Made by a program: the position numbers and the translations under genes
From: Astrothelium macrocarpum
Lineage: Eukaryota > Ascomycota > Dothideomycetes > Trypetheliales > Trypetheliaceae
NCBI GenBank assembly: GCA_021030915.1
Contig: JAGEMR010000034.1
Location: 1-64,000 of the forward strand
DNA: 64,000 bases
Direction: 5' to 3'
Notes under the pieces: generated by a model
Told to the model about the DNA's origin: nothing
The model's input: only the letters and a program-made list of their open reading frames with translations
Databases searched by the model: none
Shown here: positions 21,960 through 33,234 of the stretch, one piece after another
Layout of the letters: every line of letters begins with the position of its first letter
Position numbering within the stretch: position 1 is the first letter of the stretch

Positions 21960-24308
21960 TAGGATAGGGTGTCGTTTGACACAGCCAAAGCGCTGCAAGC
22001 GTATCCTTGGCGTGATCTGGTCCGTTGTAGTTCAGATCGAAAGCGTCCCCGAAATGAATATGGCACTAGTGGATTCTCAAGGTGCCAGATCAGTCTTCAA
22101 GCATTGCCTTGCCAACAAATTGCTGGACTTACATTGCGGATAGTGTGTCGAACTCGGACGCTTGGCCGTTGCTGGATGTGCCTGGGACATTGCCTAGGGA
22201 GCCTTAGTGTCTCAAAAAGAAGATCTGAAAACTCGCAGCGTGAATAAAAGAAACACTATAGAGGCAAGTGACATTCCGAGGCGAAGCTTCGGGCAACTGC
22301 AGATACATCTTTCTGGTGTTCTCAAATTGTTTTCGCTCTAAAAATGACTTTGTGAACCGAATGTGCCCTTTTCCACCTGCTAAATGGGCTGGTACGTGGC
22401 TTGACATGCCATTCTCATCAACTCCTGGAAGGCTGCATATGGTTCGTCTGTTAAATGATAGGAGACCCTTTTGAGCAACAACGCAGAATCCTAGGGACTT
22501 TTCTTCGTCCACTAGCGTCAACGATAGTAATAGAACTCTTGACCCACAGCAATCTACCTTCCAAAAACGGACGGAGCCAGGAAAGTTCTTCGTCCTCGTG
22601 GTAGCAACAAAACAGATAACATATCACACAAGCAAGGATCAAACATCTTCCTTCAAGGCTCCTGCGATATGTGTAATACGAAATCCATCAGATTCAACCG
22701 TAGGCAAATCCATAGATCTTGGTGCAAGTTCAGAAGGGTATTCGCGATAGTCATCGTCAACCTATTGTCTGCCGCCTGGTGTCAGTGTATGACAAGGTTG
22801 TGCGAGAAAATGAGTGAAAAGTTAATTAAAAACGAATCACATTCTTTGCTTTCTCGTGTTTAGTTTCCCTGTCTCATGTGTTCTGTGTCTTCATTCTTAT
22901 GCTGGGTGATCTTACGATGTCTCTTGCTTGTCACAGTACACGCGATTCACGAAATGTGGAAATGCAATCAATAATGGAAACTAGCAGTGGGTCTTGCTTA
23001 ACAGAAGTAACTGAATCATGTGTCACATGTTTTCCTGTCGATGCTTTGGACAAGCCCTAGCGTTCTCTAGACCGACCATTCTTCTGGAGGCTCAAGTCGT
23101 ATTTGCTCGTTGGCTCTGGCGTAGCATGCAAGTAGCTTCATTTCAAGTGGCTCGATACAGCACTAAAGCATGTGGTATCATGGTGGGTACCAACAATATC
23201 AACAACTCTCCCAAAGCATCGCCAACTCACTCACCGCTGAACTCGCAAAATCAGGCCATAATGGTCACTTGCCACTCGCTGGCGCTGTACGCTTCGATAG
23301 TGGCGATTTCTACGACCTATGGTTTATAGATTAGGGGCTCTTTGTGCTACCCTCTCTATTCTAAACCATTCAGACAAAGTAGCACAAACTTTCACGACCT
23401 TTAGCGGATCTCGAATTCAATGTTCGTTCACCATTGAGTCACACTTCTCTCGAAATCTGAATTATTGGCTGCTTCATTGTCACTCTTTAACGAGAACTTT
23501 GCATAGCCGACTTGAACGGTCGAAGGCTGTTTCATTTTGTATTATCTCGATTCGATCTCTTTTTGTGTTTACATACAATGCAAGATCGCCCCTTCTGGCA
23601 TATCAAACGGAATAATGCAGCAAATCATTGTTACGAATCAATGAATCATACCGAAATGTGCTGCAAGGCTCCGTACCAGACTGTCAGACGACAAGAACAA
23701 CTGATGCAGCATGTAAACGCCGGTATGGTTCGAATGCGCTGTCCGGTCTCTATGGCAACTGGCTTTGTAAAGTCGCTTTGAACAGATCGATAGCTCTTGC
23801 TGGTTAGCAGACGTCTGTGGCGACACGAGCCGTCAGTGAAAAAGAGGCCTCTTTACATTCACAAAGCCCCTTCTAAACATAGAAGATATACGGTGACACA
23901 TAGACACTTTAATCCCTCATTCACTATCTTGCGACGATATCGAGTGACTTTTCATTTGGTCCAAACTGAGTTATCGCAGAAGTGCATGGCAGCTATCGTA
24001 TGATGTTGTCATTACAGCATTCACCCCGCTACTTATTCCTTGTCTTCCTATCTCGGCAACACCGTCTCGGGTAGCATAGCATATCTTCATCTGGAATTGG
24101 GCTCTGTGTCACATTTGCCTACAATATTCGCTTGATGACCTGTCATACGTCAACCAGAATCATTTGTCTGGAAACTTCAGCTTCCCCTGACTCTTTACGG
24201 CATCAAAACCGCTTGGAACGGAAAATCGTGGGCCAGAGCCACAAATTTACTATTGAGAACGCGGTTTCTATGTAGTTTGTGAAACTACGTCTCGCCAGGT
24301 TGCATATA
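21960..24308. other. Gene-poor stretch
   Basis: About 2.3 kb in which no frame on either strand reaches 110 codons with recognisable content. No transposon ends or tandem repeats were seen. Its last part is the promoter of the isochorismatase-family gene. Confidence 0.5.
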
Positions 24309-25307
24309 ATGGCAGACACGTCACATCGAAATGCCGTGATCGGCAATGCCAAAAACTTCTGGCAACATTCCACTCGAAACGGATTCGACCTCACGCACCC
24401 AGCATCCCCAGGTACATCAGATATCTCTCGATCTCTTCGCATCGAGACTACAACGGCACCCATCACAGTGGATCCAGCAAAAACTGCTCTGGTGGTTATT
24501 GACATGCAAAATTTCTTCCTTTCTGAATCATTTGGCAGAGCGCGTGGTGCTGGACATGCTGCTTGCGATCGACTTCTGAGTCATGCTATACCTGCTGCAA
24601 GGAAAGCTGGAGTACAAATCGTGTGGCTCAACTGGGGCCTCACAGAGGAAGATATCTCCTCGATGCCTCCAGCGGTCAAGCGAGCATTCGGCTTTGAAGC
24701 CCACACTGACTCGAGTAGCAGTACTATTTCAGGAGAAGAGTATTTTAGGGAGAGCCCTGCTGGATTGGGCGTCGATAAGTTCGGCGACATTAGGCATGTC
24801 GGCGGCCACAAGATGCTTGAGAACGGTAAGGATGGCCGGATCTACAAAGGCCTCGGCTCGCAATGCGGCAACGTTGTCCTGCCCTCCGGAGAGACGGTAG
24901 ATGCCGGCCGTTTGCTAATGAGAGATACATGGAACGCATCGCTCTATCCACCTCTTGCTGAAGCATATCAACAGGGTCTCAAGTCAAACCGTCCTGATGT
25001 ATGGCTCCATAAGAATAGAATGAGCGGAATGTGGGGCGCTACGACACCATGCCAAGAGTATCTTGATCGTGAAGGTATCAAGACGCTCCTGTTCACCGGA
25101 GTCAACACAGATCAATGTGTGTCTGGTACCTTCACGGATAGCTTCAGCAAAGGATACGATTGCATCTTGTTGAGTGACGGCTGTGGAACGACTTCTCCAG
25201 AATACGCAACAGAATGCATCGAATACAATGCGGCACGGACTTGGGGCTTCGTGGCAACGTGTGAAAGATTTGCATCTGGGGTGGATAAGATGTTGAGTTC
25301 CAAATGA
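24309..25307 (+). CDS. Isochorismatase-family cysteine hydrolase
   Basis: A single-exon 332-residue alpha/beta hydrolase of the isochorismatase/nicotinamidase superfamily; substrate unknown. The ATG at 24309 is chosen over an upstream in-frame GTG. The catalytic triad is visible: Asp in ALVVIDMQNFF, Lys in the WLHKNRMSG region, and nucleophile Cys in LLFTGVNTDQCVSGT. The insert of about 70 residues between WLNWGL and the lysine is common in fungal members. It stands alone between gene-poor stretches. Confidence 0.88.
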   Translation: MADTSHRNAVIGNAKNFWQHSTRNGFDLTHPASPGTSDISRSLRIETTTAPITVDPAKTALVVIDMQNFFLSESFGRARGAGHAACDRLLSHAIPAARKAGVQIVWLNWGLTEEDISSMPPAVKRAFGFEAHTDSSSSTISGEEYFRESPAGLGVDKFGDIRHVGGHKMLENGKDGRIYKGLGSQCGNVVLPSGETVDAGRLLMRDTWNASLYPPLAEAYQQGLKSNRPDVWLHKNRMSGMWGATTPCQEYLDREGIKTLLFTGVNTDQCVSGTFTDSFSKGYDCILLSDGCGTTSPEYATECIEYNAARTWGFVATCERFASGVDKMLSSK

Positions 25308-26432
25308 ATGGCGACATCTGTGAATAAGCGAGAAAAATGAGTGGACGGCCAATTGGCAAGCTCATTTAGACAACTTAGTGCCTATGTCTTGTAAGAATGC
25401 CTGTTAATATTTTCCTGCTTCCCAATTCACATCACTTCTAATATGACTTGTCAATAATTAATCAATTGCACTACTGAAACTATCAAGCATGCCAGCAAAA
25501 ATACCTTGAGTACTTACAGGTCTTATCGGCAAAGGCAAAGGATCTGTGTTGAGTAAGGCATGTTCTTACGAAGCTAGCTCAGATTGTAGTATGAGAGGCA
25601 CACTATGCTATCCTTGTTCATGTTTCGCGGTGTAAGGGCCTTATCCAGGCTCTGAATAGAATTTTGGAGCACATATGGGATTATTAGAGGCTGAGATGCA
25701 GTTTCTTGCTTGCCAGTAGCGATTTCCCTTCAGACTGGTGATGTTATGGACCCTGGATCTTCGTCTGGGAAGTGTTAGACACTGCAACTTTTGCAACAAC
25801 ATATCTCTTCCGCGGCCCAAACTACTAGGATGTTGTCAGAGGTGAATGCCACAGACTCGGAGAGGGTGTACTCTGAATTGTCTCAAGCCAGCCATGTGGT
25901 CGAAGTAGAGCTCCACCCAAGCTTGCCTAATATCTTGCATTTTTCACGCAATATATTACCAAGTTTCAAGGGATCAAGGCATTTCAAATCACAGTCAGGT
26001 ATTGCCTGTTGTTTTACAGAAGAGTTTTCTCTCTCTCAATCATCAGCCATTGTAGGATTTCTTGTAAAGAACAGTGGCTGTCAGGTGGATGTATAGGGTC
26101 GAATTTTGAAGAGTGTGAGAGCGTTTCGTTGCAATAGCGGTAGTATGTCTTGCTTAACTGGGCATCGGAAAGAGGTCCAAGCAGTGAAGAGGGAAAATCA
26201 TGCTAGTACTACTCGTCCAGGCGAGAATGATCAAGCATAAGCTTGAGCCTGGCAGAACAACCCAAGGGTGAACGAGACCTATAGTATCACGCTTCTTAGC
26301 ACAGTGTATCATGTCACTTCTCAGAAAATCTCCGTCTGCCGCCTTTGACCTAAACATGGTTTCGAAATATCCTGTACATCTAAATTATCTTGCTCATATA
26401 GCAAAACGTCTTCGCACCTGAACATCGACTTT
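25308..26432. other. Gene-poor stretch between convergent genes
   Basis: 3' flanks of the hydrolase (+) and of ALG5 (-). A 101-codon plus-strand frame at 25791-26096 has no recognisable content and is not called. Confidence 0.5.
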
Positions 26433-27851
26433 TTAATGCCGTCTATAAACACCCATTGCCCATGCAAGTCGCAAAATCGCAAGGCCCCATGCCATGCCCA
26501 AGCTATCCCAAAGGACATTCAATTTGCTGCCCATGACCTCTTTCCAACCAACGGCAACTTCTACCATTGGGATACCACCCAATTCAGCAAGCATCAACAT
26601 CTCAACATCGAAGATCCAGCCTTCGAAATGCATATACGGGACGATATACGGCAGCGAAGCGCGGGAGAATAGTTTAAAGCCACACTGTGTATCTCTGATT
26701 CGTGAGGTCGCGGGAGGAGTCATAAGTCGAAGGAGAAGATGGAACGAGTGCATAAGAAAATTCCGAATCGCAGAGCGCTGCAAAGACATCACATCAGCCA
26801 CTTTCATGTCCAATTCCACCCACCCAGACTCAAAAGCCAGAGGGGAAGAAAAAAAAATTATCATCTTACCTTCACAACAGCCTCACTCCCCACCAAATGC
26901 GCCCTCGACCCAATCGCAACACCTCTCCCCTCCCCATCCTCCACCTCCCTCACCCCCTCCACCAACCTGCCCAAATCTCCAAACCGACTCGCTCCATCCG
27001 CATCCGCAAACACGGCGTACGCGCCGCGCACATGACGTAACCCATGCACCACTGCGCCACCCTTCCCCCTGTTCGCCGCCAACTCCACCACGCGTATCGC
27101 CCCCCCCGTCCCCTTGTGTCCGCTGCGATGCTGCTGCGGCCGGCGCTGACGCGGCGTCGTCCAGGGCCCCGGCAGCGCGACGGCCGGCTGCTGGTCGAGC
27201 TGGCGGGCGCGCGCGAAGCGGAGCGCGGTGGCGTCGGTGGCGTCGGTGGAGCCGTCGGAGATGACGAGGATTTCCCAGCCGCGGGTGGGTGTGCTGGTGG
27301 TGGTGGAGGAGCCGTTTGCGAGGGGGGAGGAGGAGGAGGAGGAGGAGGAGGAGGAGGGACCGTCCGCGGAGTAGTTGGCTTCGAGGAAGTCGACCGCTTC
27401 CTCGAGCATCCCTGCTAGACGGCGCTCTTCGTTGTAGGCGGGGACGACGACGGACATGAAGAGCTCGGGTGGGTCGATGGGGGTGGGTTTGGGAAGGGCA
27501 TTTTTGCGGCGGGCGAGGTTCTTGCGGGCGACGTGGGAGTCGAGCCAGCAGGGGAGAGGTTGGGATTTGCTGGTGGAGCCATCGGATAGGATTGTTTTGT
27601 AGTTCTTTTCGGAGGGAAAGGGAGGGCGGGGGACGGGGGCGACGAGGTAAAGGAAGAGGTATAGCTGTGTAGTGGAGATGAAGGTCAGGAGTTGGTCTTC
27701 ACATGTGCTGGATTTGGGATATAGTGCTCACCAATGCGATGCTGGCCAATAGAAGAGTCAAGAGTGTGAGGATGATTAGAGATGGAGACGCTTCCCGCAC
27801 AAGTTCTAAGGGCTTCTGCAGGATTCCAATTGCAGCATCATAAGCCCCCAT
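26433..27851 (-). CDS. ALG5: Dolichyl-phosphate beta-glucosyltransferase
   Basis: An ER membrane enzyme transferring glucose from UDP-glucose to dolichyl phosphate for N-glycan assembly. Exon 1 (27732-27851) supplies one transmembrane helix (LIILTLLTLLLASIAL). Introns 27665-27731 and 26778-26869 are removed. The GT2 catalytic core is clear: FMSVVVPAYNEERRL, ILVISDGSTDAT, ANRGKGGAV, the DADGASRF metal-binding motif, RDTQCGFKLF and FEGWIFDVEML. Two insertions are unusual: a run of ten serines with a Ser/Thr-rich stretch after LEANYSADGP, and about 40 Gln/Pro/Arg-rich residues before VVELAANRG. Both are encoded by strongly skewed GC-rich DNA (26900-27640). The enzyme is probably still active because every recognisable motif is intact. 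Confidence 0.9.
27326..27357 (-). repeat. GGA trinucleotide repeat encoding polyserine in ALG5
   Basis: A run of about ten GGA/GGG units on the + strand (TCC on the coding strand) makes the ten-serine run. It is a likely site of length variation between strains. Confidence 0.8.
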
Positions 27852-30800
27852 CTTCACACTCTGGTGGGCCGATGGCCCAGGAAAATTTTGGCGCACTACG
27901 AGTGGACTTCACAGGCCATTGGGATTGTCGGGCAGCCACGGAAACAGGCTCTGGTCTCAGTGGCAAAGCAGACGTGGGTGATTCTTCTGGGACTGTGGGA
28001 ATAATTCATCTAGACTATTTCGGATTGTCTCATATTTGGGTGGTTAAGGTCTACGTTGCCTGTTCGTACAATTCTGCCGCCGACCGCCTCACCATCATCC
28101 TCCCTCCACGTCTATCCATACGACGACGACGCAAGCCCACTTTCGAAATCACCAGAGGTGATGGTGTTGACGAAGTCAGCTGAGTCGGTCCGACATCAAA
28201 ATAGAATTTTACCGGATTTTGGGACCTGGCCAATTACGGACTTCGCCTACGGAACGAATTTTCACATTGAATCCACCGCGTGGCGCTGCGCCCCTATAAT
28301 ACGTCAAATCTTGAGCTACCTCTCCAGGCCTGTTTGAGGAGAAACATCGTAAGATTGCAAGCCATAAGCCTGAACATACATGTCCGTCGCAGCTGAGTCG
28401 GAGAGCTAGAGGCAGCAGGTGTATGGCTTTACTGATGCTACTTGGGGTAGAGTTTGCATGTGGTGGCAATAAAGCTCCGTGGAAAAGCACGGAAAAGCAA
28501 AGGTCATTGACAATTTCAAGTACCAATGCACAATTTGATATGCACAATTCATCTAGAGTAGCAAGCCGAGACAGAGACTGATCCTGAAGGATGGAAGCAT
28601 GACGTTGTTGGCCGCCAGTGGACAGCCCTACTAATCGACATACATATCTAGACCTTCAAAGCGTTTTGCCACAACCACGTTCTTCTCTAGACTTGTCTTG
28701 CATAGCTGTAGCCATCGTTAATTCTTATTCGAAATTGATTGAATCTTCTATATCGCCTTAAAGGCTTAAAATTTGTTGGGTAACCTTGGAACTTAGTCAG
28801 TCTATTTGCTTATGATTGATTTATCCATTTTATCTCAAATCTATACCGTCATGCAGTTTCTCTTCCTTTTTTTCTCTTGTGCCGAGCCGATCCGTGCTCT
28901 TTGGTCGTCATATCCAGGTGCCAGCTTACACGGATCTCAACCGGCACTTCCCCCTTGTGCCTTCGGCGCTTTCCTTTACCTATCATCAGACTTTGCCTCT
29001 TTGACGGTGTAGTCCTCTACGCTTGCGCTGCCCAAAGCGCCATTCTCTGGCCCATTCAACCCTTGACACGGAGTTGTTGATGGACGCAAGCAGCGCATCA
29101 TCCTCCACAGAACGGTCCTTGAGCGAAAAGGCAGACGCTGTCGTGATACACGAGGACGCATCAATCAAGCCAAAGCGCGTGAGCTAGAGCCCACGATGCT
29201 ATCGATGTCCAATGTAATCACGTCATTAGCGAAAGCACGGCTCAGCGCTGTCACATCAGTCGCTCGTTCGTCTGAACGTGCTTAGCCAGGGCGTCCATGG
29301 CTCGCGTTCGCTAGCACAAAAGCTTTTTCCGCTTTGCCTTTCCCTTGTACCTCTGACCAACAATTCATAAAGGATATTAGATGCGAGTCTTGCTGCCTAT
29401 CTGCACAAACATCTTCGTAAGTTGTCCCTTTCTATGGTCCTGGCTTCTTAATGCCTCATTTTAGCGCCTGCTCTAAGAAAATAGTGTCCGATGCATGGAT
29501 ATTCGAGGCCTTGTCTCGTCCTCTCATGCCTGGTCCGATCAATGTTGCATTCGTAAATTCAGGCAATTGCTCTTTGGTTTGAAGAGTCATGCAAATTGGT
29601 GCGTGTTGATGCCTCTGGTGGATTTGGACCCACAGCACAAAGGAAGGCGCATCATTCAGAGACAGGTTACAGGTGCCTGCCTAGTGGACGCATATCTTAC
29701 TCTAATGTGTTACTTGACAAGTTTTTGAAGGTACATTGCCGAGTTGCTTGTGTGTAATTCGTTTTGAGCTTGAATCACATGTGGAAACGGCTGAAGAATA
29801 GCCCGAGGGATTGCCACGTTGCTCAGGACCCCTTGGTCGCTTACACTGACCTTGTTACTAAGTCAGCTATCAGGGAAAATTCAAAGTACAATTTGGTTGC
29901 ATAAAAAGATGCATATCATGGGTGTAACTTCAGCTGAACTGTAGTGAGATAATTGGCTCGAATTTCCAAAAAGTTTCCAGTTCTTCATGTGAATAGGCTA
30001 CGATCAAGGATCTATGCCTTACCGGACTTGATCACTACAATATCGAAATCTTTGAGAGCGAATTAGTTTCTGTCCGCAGTCTAAAAATTAGTTTGAATAC
30101 TGAACAGCTAATCTAGGCGAAACTGAACATCAACGATATCTGCTCGTATTTAATCGTCAAAAGATACTATTGCAACAGACTTCTGGTGATACCTTCCAAA
30201 CGCATCTCATGCTTCCCAACGGCTGCCTGCAGAGAATGCCAAACATGATACGCATAGTTTGCTGTGAGATAAGGCAAAAAAAAAAAAAAACTTGTAACGG
30301 TACACATAGCCTGCCAACGGCCACGTAATTGCCTCGGAAATAGACAACGCAAGTCAATGAGGCATGTGATTTATGTGTTCATGCAAGGAAGTTGAAAGGC
30401 TATTTTGGCGTACCAAAGAACGATCGTGAGACAGATCAATTCGTGAAACCTCTGCTCCAAGCTGCTAGGAAACGGGATAATTTGAACGAGGACAAACAAC
30501 AAAGATCTACATGCGAGTGGCCGTGGTAGAAGGAGCAAACTGAACATTATTCGGATCTCTCATTTGCTTCAAAGGCTAGAATTTGATCCATCAGACCCAC
30601 AATGAAATATGGTACACACTTACTATTCGACTAAATTTGATACTTTCGGGCCGAATTTATTTCAATCTAACCTTTATGTTGCAAACATTTGTTCAAGGTG
30701 TCATATTTCAAGGAACATAAATAGACGAGAATGTGATGAAGGTTCAGGCCCGTACCATCGTTAGAGAGCGGCGAAGCGCGATCACGCAAAGGCCTTCGAA

Positions 30801-33234
30801 CTTTATTTCGACCAATTACGTTGCTTCTTTCCTCAATTCTATTTTCCCCGTCTTTTCTATTCTCTATTAGGAAGTCACTGTATGAGATATGGGAGGGGAA
30901 GATAATATCGCGTTCCTAAGAATTCCAAATTTGTGGGCCGGAACCTTGAGATTAAAGCTTATCGAAGACGTGAAGCGTTCAATACTCGTTCTGTATATTA
31001 TTTAATTTGACCCTTGGTTCCCTCCTACGTGCATATGTCTGAGCTCTTGGAGAAGCGCATTGGACAGCCGACTGCCAAATGAGCAGGACAAGCAATCACC
31101 AGGACCATCATTTCATATCCATCAGATGCTAGAGAATGCATATTTGATCTCGCTTTGCTTGATGATTTCTTTAGTTTATGGGAGCGTTTCGTATCAGCGA
31201 CGAGCGTGAGACGGGTTTTGGTAGTGCATCATCAACCAATGCTTTCAAGGACTGCAAGAGGATATAGAGCAAATGGCCAGGCTGGCTCTTTGTGTTTCTC
31301 TGGACAATACTTAATTAAATGAAGCTACAATTACTGTCCGGAACATCAACAACATCCGAGCATTTACGGTTACTCTGGATCAGCCTTCTTGGTTCATTAA
31401 TTGAAAGATTCTCATGATTCATTCAAACAGTTCTTTCGGAGCTATACAAGCAGCCGAGATGTTTTTTGCCGTTGGTTGTAAAAAGGTATCTGTCGACGAG
31501 ACATTGATATATACCAATTGCAGCTCGGATTTCCAGAACTTCCCATCAGCGAAACTTGGTTGGTAAGGGTGGCATGAAAACATGACGCTTGCAAATGCGA
31601 ATCATTCATTGGCTTTGTGTGCCATTGGTTTCAACCGGACTGGATCGACGTCATGAAGCGAGCTGGCTATCAGTGATCCTGGTTCAGATGATGAAAAAAC
31701 TAGCTTTAGTGAAAATTACCCGTGATCATATAGATACCTAGCTAGGATGAAGACTTGATCATGCGCTTGCTGTCAAAATTATTGCAGATTACTTGCCTCT
31801 AAAATTGGTAGAAGCTCTGCGATGGAAAAATCCAGACGTTTTGCCATCATTTGCTCCTTTTGGCTGTTAGCACGAGCAAGACTGGGCGTCTGTGACCCGA
31901 ATGCAGGCCTAAAGTGTAAAGTTATTAATAATATTGAATCTCCCAAGCCAGGTAACTGTCAATCTAGACTTTTTCATTTGTCGGAGAGCCTTTTTCAACT
32001 TTAACGGACCAATCAACCCAGAATACACACAGCCTTCCATCTAATTTTAATATCGTGGCGGCCTAAAGCGGCGGTGAGTTGAGGTAGGAAGAGCATCCGA
32101 TTCGTAGACATTCGCCCGTAGTGGTGTGGGACCCCGCGGAGGACCCAGCCTTATGAGGCTGAAGGGAGTCAACAAGATTAAATTATGTTGGACCGCTCCG
32201 CTTCACCTCATCAAGCGTTGACTCGTATATGAATGATGCATAGAGTTAACGTAAGTATCGTTGTGCGTATTTAAACGTGTTATGCGTCAGCATATGAGAC
32301 CGCATCCAGCCTTATGCACCTAATCCATGGTACACGACGAGCCGAGTTGAGCTGTAGTTGCAGATTGCCTTTGCTGCCTGATTGAGATTCCAGTCGACTA
32401 CCAACATTTTGGGGGCGTACGGAGTGTATTGGATGCCTTTATCCGAAGGATGCCTGTCGCTGGATTCGAGCCTGTTAATATAATTCGGATCTAGGCTGAA
32501 CCCAACCCGAGGAAGCACAATGCTCGTTTCAAGCCCTGAAACCAACGCCACGGAATAGAAACCCAAGCTATCACTTCGCTAAAGGCAACGATTTTCGATC
32601 ACTGTAACCGATGAGACATCTCCGCTCTCTCGTCCTCAATTCAGCGCTTCTTGACATTATAGAAGCCGTCATCTAACTGCCAAATTAACTCTCCTTTAAC
32701 CCTTTTTGTGATTTAGACGAGACCATTTAGAACCGGATACCAACCCACTCTCATAAGCTCCTCCAGGCCTGCATCCTTGAAACAGTCTCGTATTGCTCCA
32801 CCCTGTGATACAAGGAGCGACCTCCTAAGAGTATTGGAAGGGTTAATCCGGCTTTGTAGTACGTCTGTAAGGATCCGGATTGAAGTACTTCTTCAAAGTA
32901 GAAGGAGAGGGTTAAGATTAAAAGAACTCTCCAGTCGTTTAGTTCCTGCTTTCGTCAAACACCAGAATAAGAATAGCTCCATATCGTTGTTGAAACCGAA
33001 TGATCAGTGTGCTCTAAAGGTCTCAGCTGTACCCGCTCCGCGTGGCAATTTGCTTTCGTGTACGTGAGCAATAGGACGAAATTGCTATTCCGGCGGATGC
33101 ACCTTAATCTTGGAAATGTGGAAATACTCACCTAGCACGTGGGTGATAGAAAGTTCATATATCAATTTGGGTGCGGTTTTACGCTCGTGCTCAATTTTCT
33201 CCATCACCCGCGTGCCCAGTATCCGGTCAATGGA
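27852..33234. other. Gene-poor stretch of about 5.4 kb
   Basis: The largest gap in the window. No frame exceeds about 140 codons with recognisable content on either strand, and no transposon terminal repeats, rRNA or tRNA were recognised. Minor items: a 35-codon ATG frame starting about 29079 whose Ser/Glu-rich start resembles a fungal permease N-terminus but which stops at once; a 15-A run near 30275; and a 60-codon frame at 31822-32004 with a hydrophobic start and four cysteines. Confidence 0.5.
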
